DNA of 64,000 bases from NCBI GenBank assembly GCA_037389465.1, contig JAZARR010000204.1:434001-498000 (forward strand), in the 5' to 3' direction. The stretch's first letter is position 1. Each line of letters opens with the position of its first letter. The position numbers and the translations under genes are program-made. The notes below the pieces were generated by a model. The model saw only the letters and a program-made list of their open reading frames with translations. It had not been told where the DNA came from and did not search any database. Shown piece by piece: positions 11,266-23,379 of this stretch. The stretch is from Baylisascaris procyonis (lineage: Eukaryota > Nematoda > Chromadorea > Rhabditida > Ascarididae).

Positions 11266-14200
11266 ATGCTACACCTATTGACAATCGCCATCTTATCGCT
11301 TATTCATATCACTGTTGGTGCAATGCCGAAATATCAACGCTTCTTCGTCAGTACAAGGTTAGATCTATCAATTTGTTTTTCATTTTTGAAAGATTTGATT
11401 CTATTTTTATTTCCGTTCCAGTGAAATTTCTTTATTCAAATTGGCTCTATGTTTTTTTTTTCAGAATTTAAGCATTGATATCATTTTTTCGAAGTTTTAA
11501 TGTTGTTTCCTCAGAAAGTACTCGTTGATTTTGTCGTTTCATCGAGTATCTGTCTTAAAAATTTTTGAGAAAAGTTTCGTGTATGACTTTTTTGAGTCAT
11601 TGATACATCATGATTTCATCATCATCCAGCCACCTCATCCCCCACTCTCTATACTTCTTTTTGAAACTAGGTCAGAACCTTTTGGCTTAGTTACTTTTAC
11701 CCTAGCAAAGATAGGGAATACAAATGATACTGATGAGACAACAGTTGCAAAAGAACCTGCTCCAAAATGTCTATTTTACTCCAGAAAGAAACTAGTTAAG
11801 TCAGTCTTCTACGAAAAACCGTTTCATTTAAATATTTGTAACATTTCTACAGATATTTTATCCTTATTGCCGCAGGTTCAATTTTGATTCTTCCCAATCA
11901 CATCTCTATCTCTCGTAGATAAGTATAAAATTGTCACTCTATTATAATCGTTGGCTAGCTTTTTGCTGCAAGAAAACGTAATGCTATATTTGCATAATTT
12001 ATTGCAAAAAGTATACCCCGTTATGTTTTGAAAGGGAATTTAAATGTCGATAATATTTAAGTATGAGTTGTTATTACAATTTTCAACGTTGCTTCTGCAG
12101 AAAATGCTTATTAATTTCACTGTTTAGTTGTATATATTTCAAAAATTTTTGTGAAAAGTTGTACGCATTACTTTGTTTGACCATTAATACATCACGGTCC
12201 CTATTATTCATATCATATACACTGAGTTTTTGTTTCATAAATTTTGTTTCATTGCTAGGACTTTATCTAACAACACTGTCTGACATCAAAGACAGATTGA
12301 TGCCATTAAAGCGCCGAGCAGCTGCCGCGAGAAAAAATATTTGTACCAGGCATTACTCACCACCATTTTCTCATATTAGATTGTTGCCAATTGAGCTAAA
12401 AACCAAAATAGATTCTGAAAAGTTTCTAATGAATATAATATTAAAAAAATTTTAGTCACGAGCCAACATTCGCTTGGATTTGGCTTTAAAAAGACAAGCT
12501 CTTACATGTAGCTGGAGATTTGCATACAGTTCGCGGTGAGACAAATCGCATTTACAGCAGGTTGAGTTTCGATGTTATGGCCGCTAGTGTTATGGTCGAA
12601 GGAAGTTGGTTTTTACGGATGACTTTTGCTAGCACGATGATCAACTGGAAAACATTTGATTCGTGAAAATTTGAATATTTGCAGAGCGATAAACTTCGTG
12701 GATGCTACGAAACACGGCTTCCGAGTGGTACTGTTAGATGCATTCTTGGATGAGTATCTTTCTCCAACGCAAATACCTACCGTTTTCATATCTGCACTTC
12801 CTCTCAGACCCGATGAGCCGCCGTTCACGAAAGTATTCTACCCGGATAATATCCGTGACGACAAACAGGTTAGTCTTATATCACTCCTGCCAATCCTTGG
12901 AACACGGCGACGAACTTTGCGTAAGGGGTACCAACATTGCGAACCGGTACGAATACTGCGAACGGTGACGAACTTTGCATAAGGGGTACCAACATTGCGA
13001 ACCGGTACGAATACTGCGAACGGTGACGAACTTTGCATAAGGGGTACCAACATTGCGAACCGGTACGAATACTGCGAACAGTGACGAACTTTGCATAAGG
13101 GGTACCAACATTGCGAACCGGTACGAATACTGCGAACAGTGACGAACTTTGCGTAAGGGTACCAACATTGCGAACCGGTACGAATACTGCGAACAGTGAC
13201 GAACTTTGCATAAGGGGTACCAACATTGCGAACCGGTACGAATACTGCGAACAGTGACGAACTTTGCATAAGGGGTACCAACATTGCGAACCGGTACGAA
13301 TACTGCGAACAGTGACGAACTTTGCATAAGGGGTACCAACATTGCGAACCGGTACGAATACTGCGAACAGTGACGAACTTTGCATAAGGGGTACCAACAT
13401 TGCGAACCGGTACGAATACTGCGAACAGTGACGAACTTTGCATAAGGGGTACCAACATTGCGAACCGGTACGAATACTGCGAACAGTGACGAACTTTGCA
13501 TAAGGGGTACCAACATTGCGAACCGGTACGAATACTGCGAACAGTGACGAACTTTGCATAAGGGGTACCAACATTGCGAACCGGTACGAATACTGCGAAC
13601 AGTGACGAACTTTGCATAAGGGGTACCAACATTGCGAACCGGTACGAATACTGCGAACGGTGACGAACTTTGCATAAGGGGTACCAACATTGCGAACCGG
13701 TACGAATACTGCGAACGGTGACGAACTTTGCATAAGGGGTACCAACATTGCGAACCGGTACGAATACTGCGAACGGTGACAACTTTGCGAAGGCGTACAT
13801 ATACGCATGAACGTGAAGGAGATAACATTGCTATAGAGTACATTTTTAAAGAGAATTCGACAGATTCTATTCCCTTAAAGCTCGCTTTCATGGGTGAAGA
13901 ATAGGCATCATTTTGCAAGAAAGTACCCTTGTTATGGAGAATGATTGATGAATGCATTTCAGAAATATGATAGTATGCCAGTTAAGTCAAGGTTATTGGT
14001 CGTTATAGTCAGACCTATGAAACGGCTGGTCATTAATTCGTTTCATTTATGTACTTATTGCTTAATTGTTGTTTGTTTCATGTTTGCTTGTTTGTTTTGT
14101 TGCTCGTTTCAAATTTTAAGTTGGGCACTTGTTGTGTTGCTCTTAGGAAAGTTTTTTGTTTCTCGAATTTCGCTTTGTTGTTAATAAAATACAGTTCTTT

Positions 14201-17112
14201 TCGAAACTCTGAAACAGCATAGGATCTTCACCAACAATAAATAAATATTTATACTTGGTTTCACATTTGTAGAGCTGTGGAGGTCTAATCTGAGCATGTG
14301 CAACATTCTTTCTTAACCTTCAAGATTGTTTTTAGGCTAAACCATTATGACAGAGAAAGTGAAAGGAATTCTAATCTCCTAAAAAGTATATAATAAGTTC
14401 TTCCAGCAAATCTTCCTTTTTTACGGCTAAATTTATCTTAGTTGAGAAATTCCATTACTAATATTGTAATCAAGTAGTCTGATTAGAAATTTAAACTTGA
14501 GCTTGAACTTTCACTTTTAAAACTTTATCATTCTAGGTGAATCTATCGGATTTACGTGAGCGTTCATGGTATTACGTTTGCGTTGAATGGGAAAATTTCA
14601 ATCGACATAACGAATCGACAGGTACTGATTGCCGAATTCTGCGAACATTAGATCGATTTGGTAAAAATGCAGATACAACAGTTGCTGATATCGAAATTAT
14701 TGATATTGGATCTACAACGATGAGATTTCGTGTTCGCTCTCTAGTGGATTTTCCCATGAGGTAAGCTATACTTTTTTTATAATATTAACTTTAGCACAAA
14801 GAAATTATAAAATATGAGTAAATATTGGGGATATGAGCAAAGATCATGACGCCATTGGTGTTAAGAATGAACGCTTCACCTTTTAAAGGTGTCCCCAATG
14901 ATTGAGCTCAGTAACACTGGATTTTCAAATATAGCCCCTTGTTGTAGTATTAGATTACTATAAACTAGCACTGGCATCATTTCAGAAACATAATTTCTCT
15001 ATTTCTCATTTTCTGTTGAGGAAACAATCTTCTTGATGTATATGAATGACAGTCATTTATGTATAAAACTTCGTGGGGCTAGCAAAACAAACGGTGTCAA
15101 TCAAAAAACCTCTCAAAGCAAAGTTTTACTTGCACTCAAAATCACGAAGAAGCCTCATCACTGTTTCACTAATTTTTTCACAAAATCTATGATTTCAACT
15201 TAGCGGATCTATTTTTATAACTAATATCTAGGCGAACTTTTAATCCGCTATATCAGACTTACTGATGCTAATATATTTCATGCTAAATACTATGGACCTA
15301 TAGTACTAATACTAAATAATAATAATCCCATAGTAGGATATTATTCGTTTAGTTGAAAAAATTCTTAATTTCAAGTCTATCATAGAATTCAGCACCATAA
15401 CTTGTTGTGGTCTGTGGCTGCTTTGAAAAAAGTGCATTTAAACTGCAATCAGTCGTTCATTAAAGTACGCAAAAAGATTTGAGAAGTGATGGATGGGCGA
15501 GGATTAAAAATGGAAGACGTTTTAATACATAACAATGAAATTAAAAAAATACTGCATGCTGAATGGGGACCGAAAGTTCGACAAATTGATAAAATAGGTT
15601 TATATTCGCAAAAAAACAGCCGGCTCATTTAGCGATATTTTTCAATCTTATTAAAAATCTTCCCTAATTAAGTAACCTAGTCTTTGTTGAAGTAAAAGTG
15701 GAAAGTTATTTTAAATTGTATAAAGAAGAAGGAAGGAAGAAATTCATTTCGGTGGAACTCGTGTTGTTTGAAAAATTCGAAATTGAAATTGAAAAAAAAT
15801 GACTTGAAATTCCTTCACCTTGAAATTGAAAATTTGAATTGAGAATAAAGAAATGGAAGAATTTGAAATATGTGGATTTGAAGCTCAGTCTCTTTTCTTT
15901 AAAATTCCTCATCATAAATATCGTATGGCGATAGAAAGAAAAACGTTCGATTTTGATTCGGATTTTCATTAATTTCTTGTAGTATAAATATCAGCATCCT
16001 GCGGAATTGGTTTAGAATAATTTTTTATTTTAAATACTTGATTTTTCTACCTTCGGAGCAACATGAAACAGTCAACGATGAATTTTATGAGAATATACTA
16101 GATAAATGAAATCCTCGAATGTACCGTAAAACACCATTAAAATGCTAGATTTGCTGACAGCTTGTGACACTATTGGATAGGCGTTTAAGATCAGACCAGA
16201 AGATTCGTGAGTCGCATTTTTAATATTTCTAATGCTTTAAATCAAACTCTATATAGTTCGAAATTTGCAAATTCACTGGTAAATATTTTAATTATTAATT
16301 GATAGCGTAAATGTAGCACACTATCCAATAGTGCCCCATAGTAGTCCCCCGTATTAAGAAAATTCTCTCTGAAATTTTCAGAGAAAAATACGCTCGCTTT
16401 AGTATTTTTCCTTTCACCCATCGTTTCTCCAAAAACTTTTTTTACATAGGAAGATTTAAAAAAAAAAATTACTTTCCTATGTCTGCAGCTTTTTCGCTAT
16501 TATTCAAAAAAATTTCGGTGCAAATTAAATATGTAGTGGTAAAAACCTTCTTAATAATTCATGTATATAATCGAAATTAGACAACATTTATCATTCTTTG
16601 CAGGCTTACTGCATCGTTACAAGGTGGTTCAGGTCCGTTGGTGCCTTCTCAAGTGTTCAACTATCGTGAATCCAGCGATCTCGAAGTAATGTTTTCTTTA
16701 TTGAAACAAGACGTCGACTATGGGCAATTTTGCCTCCTTGAAGAGCCATTGGTCACTGGCTATACCGCAATGGGAAGGCTCGTTGCTGGAATAAATATTG
16801 AAAAATGCTATTTTGGTATGAATTTTACCTTTTTTCCTAAGATTTATAGTATTACCTACTTCTTTTCATTTTTTCTACTTTCTTATTTCTCATATAGAAT
16901 TTCACTTATCAACTGTATTTTTAATTATATTTGCTGAAGTTTAAAAAGAAATTTCAGGTAAACTACACACAAAAGATTACGAATTATCGACATTCGATTC
17001 AGAAGCAAGTCCATATAAGCGGGCCGCATCCGCATCGACACCGTTCCATCATCAGCTTTTTATGCTATCGATCACTATTATAATTTCCTTTTCCGTAACG
17101 CTTTTATGTTAA
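11266..17112 (+). CDS. Secreted, probably GPI-anchored protein with fibronectin-III-like segments (multi-exon)
   Basis: Exons read on the plus strand: 11266-11357, 11671 to 11794 or 11874, a doubtful one near 12259-12421, then 12685-12868, 14537-14760, 16604-15 bases past 16800 (16815), and 16958-17112. The last four join perfectly in phase with GT-AG borders and end in TAA. The first exon encodes a classic signal peptide starting MLHLLTIAILSLIHITVGA. The middle exons have beta-strand-like, fibronectin-III-like patterns with paired cysteines (for example SWYYVCVEWENF and GQFCLLEEP). The last exon ends in a small-residue region followed by a hydrophobic tail, LFMLSITIIISFSVTLLC, immediately before the stop, which fits a GPI-anchor signal. 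The junction between the second exon and the 12.3 kb exon is not resolved: the phases do not match with the borders I can see. An intron of 1.7 kb (12869-14536) carries the 58-bp satellite. The specific family is not recognised; the secretion and anchor calls are inference from the termini. Confidence 0.72.
12907..13790. repeat. 58-bp satellite array, about 15 copies, in an intron
   Basis: Near-identical tandem units of 58 bp (one of 57 bp) each contain TTGCGAACCGGTACGAATAC and a GGGGTACC site. The array begins about 40 bases after the 5' splice site of the exon ending at 12868. The unit itself is built of three related pieces of about 19-20 bp, each with a CGAAC or CGCAAAGTTCG-like core. Units differ mainly at one base (GAACAG or GAACGG), with the GAACGG type at both ends, so the centre has been homogenised more recently. 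The minus strand is free of stops in all three frames, which makes overlapping open frames of more than 300 codons that are artefacts. The same satellite recurs in inverted orientation at 23690-24130. Confidence 0.95.
16168..16333. mobile_element. Candidate miniature inverted-repeat element
   Basis: A perfect 13-bp inverted repeat, CACTATTGGATAG at 16168-16180 and its complement at 16321-16333, brackets about 140 bp of AT-rich non-coding DNA in the intron upstream of exon 16604. The size and termini fit a MITE, but I see no clear target-site duplication. Confidence 0.4.
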
Positions 17113-17268
17113 TATTGCGTCATACGTTGAAGAAATGCCATTATTATCAAGTAACTTCTTATTGCTTATTTTCAATAGAACGTTGAAAGCAAATTAGATG
17201 AAAAAAGTGAGAGAATTTCAAGGTATCACATAATATGGTTAAATATGACTCTAGAATTTTAAAATAGG

Positions 17269-17460
17269 AATAAATCCCGAGATTATGAGCGTATGCAACA
17301 CTTTGAGAAATTTCCTTCTGCATATTCTTATAAGCTGCATGTAGAAATTGACAAGGAGATTATCGATAAAGAGGAAAAATTTCGAAGTTTTATTTTGCTA
17401 GTCGAAAATCTCTGAGGTGAACTAAATTCTCTTGTCGTTTGTTTATTTATTTGGAATAAA
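17269..17460 (+). terminator. Candidate polyadenylation signals
   Basis: AATAAA occurs at 17269-17274 and 17455-17460, about 157 and 343 bases after the stop codon of the fibronectin-like gene. Position and orientation fit a 3' UTR end, but the motif is common in AT-rich DNA, so this is tentative. Confidence 0.3.
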
Positions 17461-20400
17461 AGTTTAGTTTAATCAATTAGAAAAAATCTTCGCCACATTA
17501 TTCACTTGTCAAGAAAATTATTTACGAAAAAGTGAAGGCGGAAGCAAAAAAAAAGAAACCAGTTTCAATGAATTTTCATCGGGAAATGAAAAGATAGAAA
17601 ATAGTAGTGGTTCACTATCTATCAATAGTCGTAAACAAAAAGAGAATTGGAAGGGAAAATGCTTTAGAGAAACAGAAAGAAAGTTGTTGGCTTACTAGAG
17701 CGCTAGCAATGACCGTAAAAGAGATAATAATCGTATCGTGAGCTAAACTCTTTCTCAAATAGAACGACACAGTAAATAATAGCGCCATAATCAACATTGT
17801 TCCCTCTCAAAACTTAGCGAATAAAAACTTTAGAGAGACGATTTCATGTTCTTAAGAACTCTAGGAATTTCGCAGTTTTTGAGGACACAACTAGTGGAAC
17901 CGTTTTGATCGATTTCAGAGAGAAAGAATTTTTCTTTTCATATTTTTCGTGCATGAAAGAACAATAATGTTACCTTTCTAAGCAGCCAAACCATTCATCT
18001 CACTTTATGTGCTCTCATATTACACTAGAATTGAAATTTATAATTTACCTTAGTTATTAAATTCAATTTTTTCAATCAGTTTTCGAACGGTCACTCCTTT
18101 ATTTACAGCGCGTTGAGCCATTTTCATAATTGGAACTATTTTCGTCCTATAATCACTCCCATTGGGGGGCCATATTCCACTAAGTGAATTGCATGAGCTG
18201 GTTCTTGTGTTTTACAATAATTGCATACCGTTAAAATATCGAAAAGGGTCAAAGCAGGGTATCATTTCAAATCTCTTTAAACCTCTGCCCCTCAGACACT
18301 CGCGTTAACTAACCGGTGGCTCGGTAGAGCGCCAGCTGTAAACAAAGAAGCGACGATCGTTCTGCTCGTTCCTTCAAATACCTCTTCTCCCACCGTCTCC
18401 CTCCCTCCATTTACCCCTCGCCCTCCTCCTTCCCCTCCCGCTCCATTCAAATAGAACTGCTACTGATATACCGAGCACTTGTTTCACACACATTTTTGTC
18501 ATGTTTCCATCAGTATTCATGCATCATTCAAGCAATATAGTAAACTTTACATGTTAGTTTTTGTCATAGATCACTGAATTGTTTTCTTGTGATCACTGTT
18601 GTGCTAGTCACTCGTTTTATCTGTTCGTGGAAAAAATTTTTTTCATTCATGTGCTATTAATTATTTCTGAAAGATATTTAAAAATTTTTTTTCCTGTACA
18701 TATCTTTAATCGTTTTTGAGTTATAAAATAATACATTTAAAATTATTCAGTGTATTTCATTTAAATAGTAAAAAATGGAAAAGCACTTTTCATTGTATTA
18801 ATTAAAAAGGACAAATAAATTTTTCGAACCGTGTAAAATATTCGTTCAGTAGAAAATTTTCACTTCAAAAAAAAAACTTGAATGCCTCAACTTTTTTTAC
18901 AAATTGTTTCGTATATAGTAACAAATTTTTTTAAAAAGAAAATGTTTGTGGAAATATCTCATAAAAGCCATAAAATTTTAAATTTTCGAAAGTCATACTC
19001 CATATCATGTCGTTCAAGAATATTTTTGCGGTCCCTCATGAGTGATGGATTCTTATTTGTTTGTTTAGATAAGCAGTATGAAATTCTTGTGTATTTGATG
19101 TCATAAAATTTGCATAATTTGATTTATGCTCAAATACTATCATGATGTGCAGACTTGAATATTGAAAAAAGCGCTCTTTTATCACTTCTTAGCGTTTCTA
19201 AGAAAGGCATTTCATCCTTAAAAGTAACAAGATTTTATTGCTTAACCCCTCAAAATGTATTATAGAATGAAAAGATCACGACATAGAGGAGAATATCGCT
19301 TTAAAATATTGCCCGAAATTTCTTATATCATTGTTTACTTGAATGATATCGTAATTCGCACAGTTTGCTGACATTTGTAAAAAAGGTGGCAGAAAAATAT
19401 TTCCAAAAAAAAAACAAAAGAGGGCTTTCGTGTACAGTATCATGTGTGAATATAAACTCTAGTTTATTACATGCTCTTTTAGTTGTTATATGAATCTATA
19501 ATTGGGAGAGAATAAACTTTCTGAACATTCCGCTTGTATTGAATATCGTATGGACACATTGTTGGAGCTGTTTTTTGACACAACCTCTAAACGCAATATT
19601 CATGAAGTTAGAGAAAGAATAAAAAAATTTGTTTTTTTATTAATTAATCCTAGAACATGCAATTAGGCCCTCATCTTGTCACCGTGGAGCAGGCGGTGAC
19701 CAACAAGTGTATGAGGAGTTTAGCTGTTCCCATAATCAAACGAACGTTTCAAAGTCACATCTGTTTCGTCGCTTTTTCTTGTCTTTTCAAAAGTTACCTT
19801 CATCTTTACTCTCAAGGATATTGACGGCTGCTATATAAGTGGTTAGATGATTTTTGAATTGTCTGATCAAACTCTGTCACTAATATTAGGAAGTGAAAAC
19901 GCTCCTATCACATGTTCACATCGTTGCTGAGAGAGCCGCCAAAAGGTGAAAGGCGTTATGCAAGTAATTGAGGCTAATCTGCATGAGCATTGTTGCTGAG
20001 CATATTTCAAAGAAATGGCGCCATACTCAATCGCACTAAAAGACGTTAATTGCGTCATTCACGCCATATAAGAGGGGTCATGCCCCACTAATTCGAGTCA
20101 CAACATACTCAGCCATTTTCCTTGGCATATGTGGGATTTTTTTCTGAAATCGACTCCCCACAAAAGAAAACAGATATCGGGAGAGGGAGGGTGCTCGTCC
20201 TTACCGTTGAATAAAAACGTCAACCATTTCAAAAATTCATGGGAAATTTAAAATTCCAAGATTGTTTTTAAATGAACCATCTTATCAAAGCAATCATTAA
20301 TGCATGCAGGTATATAAATCAAAATGCAAGTGAGAGGGTGAATGATTGCTATGTTTGTTGAGAGTTCAGAAAAAACGTGGCATGTTAAGTTTCTTTCTTC

Positions 20401-20740
20401 CTATCTTTGCAATTCCATATTCTTTTCTTTCCATATAGAAAAATAATAAACATATCTCTTATCAGCGCGAACGATTGATTAATTCGCATAGGTTAATTTA
20501 TCAATTTACGCGTGAAGATTTTACCGCAAACTTCACATTCATATTGTGAATCAAGGTTGCAGAATATAGCATTCAACAAAAACACTAAGGGATTGGCAGT
20601 TGATTTTCGTCACCAGTCAAGGACCCAATGATTTGTTGAAATTTTTATTTACGCAAAAATTTTTATGAAAATAAAGGATATATTGGAGTGAGGAATTTTT
20701 TCGAAATTATTATTATTGCTATGCTTTTCCTTATGCCTAA
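17461..20740. other. Intergenic, no gene seen
   Basis: This is AT-rich sequence between the fibronectin-like gene and duplication copy A. It includes a pyrimidine-rich, GC-richer patch at 18290-18450. No exon chain or domain was recognised. Confidence 0.6.
19678..19700. other. Perfect 7-bp stem with 9-base loop
   Basis: GTCACCG and CGGTGAC flank TGGAGCAGG. It is a small potential hairpin in an otherwise featureless intergenic stretch, and could be chance. Confidence 0.4.
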
Positions 20741-20784
20741 AGGTGTTAAATACAAGTAAGCTAATATTGTGTTCTAAGTAAATC

Positions 20785-22642
20785 TCAAACAGTAAACATA
20801 AAATAGTATGCATACGGTAGCATTATTCGACTAAGAAAGACTTCGGTGTTATTAAATTTATATACATGATCTGTGAGTACTTGATAAAATTCAAATTGAG
20901 AATGACTATATGAGCGCATTGCTAGTGTATCGATTGTCCCCCTCTTGAGTGGATCAGCTGCTGCCTGTAATTAAAAAAAAACTTCATGATACATGATATT
21001 TAATAGAAAACACATAAAGGACAGGCTATCGAGTTAGGCTATATTCTCACTCTTCGTGTAAATAAATGTTCAAATTTTTATGATTCGCCGACAATAATCA
21101 CTCTCTTCAAAAATTGCTAGGCTCCATCAATGTCAACCTATTGTGCTAAACTTGACTCTTTTGAACTTAACCGCATATCGGCAATATTCTTCGTTATCCG
21201 GCATCATTAACCATTAAATGTCGATTGCGAATGTATACTGCAAGTCTATTAATTGAAAGATTTATCGAAACTCGAGATGTGTTACATGTCACTTTATCCT
21301 CATTGAGGAAATAGAAGCCAAGCTTTCGCAGTGTGGCAAGTTCATCACCCAATTTGGCTTTCACCAACAAATTGCAAAAGATAGGGCACTGTGGAAGGTT
21401 TTTCTGACAGGTTCATAAGCTAAAACCAAGTTGCAATTTTCCTGAAAATTCATGAAATCTTAGAGCGTATACTATGTTATCTCAATTCAAACTTCATAGA
21501 ATTCAAAATTTCTTCCACCTTTTCAGGGGAATTCTGTGAAAAAGGGAAATTATTTTTATTTTCAAAATTTTGATGAAGTATTGAATTATGTTCGATGTAC
21601 GTGAAAAAAAATTTACAGCATTTTCTGGAGTATTTTGATGAAAGAGGAATAAGTTATTGAAGCACACATCATATTTACCCTTTAAACTAAAGACGAAATA
21701 GAGGAAAGATGTAGGTGGAGGATAGGAAGGGACGATGGGACGAGTTATTTGAAGGGAAAAGTTTATTAAAGGATGAACATTAAGCGATAAATATATTCAA
21801 TTTCCAAAGTGATTTCACATCAATCGATTTTTTATCTCCTAATCTTTGCAAAATTTTGTGATGTCAACCTTCTAAGCTTGAACAGAAAAAAGCAAAGAAA
21901 ACATCGGTGGAATTCTTTGCGTATTATGTAAATATAATTATGAAATGAGTAATGAATGTCGAAAGAACAATAAAAAAATCAATACCATTTGTAACTTATT
22001 TCAACAAGCATTTTCAACTTCTTCCCTAAGAAACTTTCTATCATTGAATGGAAAGGCTTAAATCAATAACAACTTATGCTATGGCATTATAGTAAAGTTG
22101 AGGAACGGAATTCATGAGGTTAGTAAGGTTATATCCAAATATTGATGCCGTCCATCAATTTTCTGGTCTGCATTTAGCGAATCTAGCGTAATCCTTTGAA
22201 TCGTCTCATCGCTGTCGCTAAACCATATTTGAAGAAAAAAAATCAATGATAAGTCATTATATCACTTCACTGATGACTGCAAATATGATTTTTTTTTTTT
22301 TGCAAAATTATGCACGTTTGATAAATGACTTGCTAATAGATGACTTACTAAAAATTAAACGATTCACGAGTGCTCGAAAGATGAGCACACAGTGCACTCA
22401 TATATGTATTATCTGGTACGTAATGCCTTTCAAGAACGGCTGACAGCTGATCGAAAACTGCTCGAAAGCCAAATATAGGCTTCACCAAATAATACCCACC
22501 TTCAAATAGTATGATCTCACATCGATTAATGCTATCAGGCTTGCAGCCGGCTCCCCTCCCCTCCCCTCCCCCCCCGTTCTTAAGGCGCCTATGTTAGCGC
22601 AATTATCGGGAATGGTCGTATCTTACTAATGCTGCGTTCCAT
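20785..22642 (-). pseudogene. Decayed copy of the nucleotide-diphospho-sugar transferase gene
   Basis: The reading direction is minus. Four exon equivalents of the intact gene at 29634-34720 remain. The first exon is cut after about 17 codons (ATG at 22642). The sixth exon is present at 22349-22499. The seventh, 21266-21441, is 176 bp instead of 175, giving a frameshift; it also has an in-frame stop early on, and its donor GT is changed to AT. The last exon, 20785-20964, is fully open and still ends in a TGA at the matching place. Exons two to five are gone, because sequence jumps from the 22500s straight to the first-exon remnant at about 22610. A TAG is also formed across the junction of the sixth and seventh exons. 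Together these exclude a working transferase; the intact last exon suggests the decay is young. Confidence 0.88.
22549..22578 (-). other. G-quadruplex-forming tract in the duplication
   Basis: The plus strand reads CTCCCCTCCCCTCCCCTCCC and then a long C run. It sits exactly where copy A jumps over the 3.3 kb present in copy B, so it may mark the deletion junction. Copy B has a shorter pyrimidine tract at 31382-31405. Confidence 0.55.
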
Positions 22643-22954
22643 CTCTGAAACTAAAATTAACAATCACCTAAAATTTATTGGATAGTCGTCAATGTTTTCG
22701 CTATTCTTTTTATTAGCATTATTATAATTCTCACTCTCATCAATCACTCAATCTTTTCGAAGCATTATTTACTTCAATTATCTTAGACTTCAGCAGCAAA
22801 CGTAGCTCTTTTCCATAAAAACTAGTATAGCTTCTCATAACATTACCCATTCGAGAAAAGTGCCCAGTGAAGATTTAATCTCCCTTCAGAAATTTAAAAA
22901 AATTTAAAACGTTTAAAATGCAATATTCATTACGCTTTTTGGATTCCATGGATG

Positions 22955-23350
22955 AATGTTCAAGGTTCACTTTCATTCCTCATCGGAGCTCGCCGATGGG
23001 GGGTCCTGCTTGAGCGTGATTCACTGATTCTGGACCATGCCAGCAAACGCACTTTAGAACTCTTTAGTCCTCAGTGGGAATTTTTTGAAAGTAAATCCCT
23101 CCCTGAGGCACGGGGAACATCGCAGGTTTGCTCATGTACTGTGTTGAATAGAGTGATCTCGCCTTTGCGAGCTGAAAAAATTCTCTATTGAGTCGCAGGA
23201 AGATGAGGAAATGCCGTCAGGTGGGGTGTTCGACAAAATATCCTGAAGGAAGGATTTTTAAAATGATGTTTTCAGATCGTCATTATGGCCTCTACGGTAA
23301 TCTATGCGAAACATAACTTCCAATAGTCCGAAGGAAATTCAGAGATAAGT
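22955..23350. repeat. 400-bp repeat, left copy flanking the satellite
   Basis: This stretch, beginning at TTCATTCCTCATCGGAGCTC, is closely similar in the same orientation to 24670-25090, and more distantly to 35120-35370. Shared landmarks are CCGATGGGG, GATTCACTGATTCTGGACCATG and the AGGAAATGCCGTCAGGTGG region. Together with the right copy it brackets the inverted 58-bp array. No convincing protein is encoded. Confidence 0.75.
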
Positions 23351-23379
23351 TCTTTGAACGGGTAGATTGCCCTGCCAGC

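Noticed and set aside
12838..13957. Three overlapping minus-strand open frames of 310-358 codons
   Set aside because: They are the three frames of the 58-bp satellite. Because 58 is one more than a multiple of three, the frame moves with each unit, and the unit has no stop on that strand.
18325..18382. tRNA-like D-arm phrase TGGCTCGGTAGAGCG
   Set aside because: No matching acceptor stem, anticodon arm or T-arm could be drawn around it.
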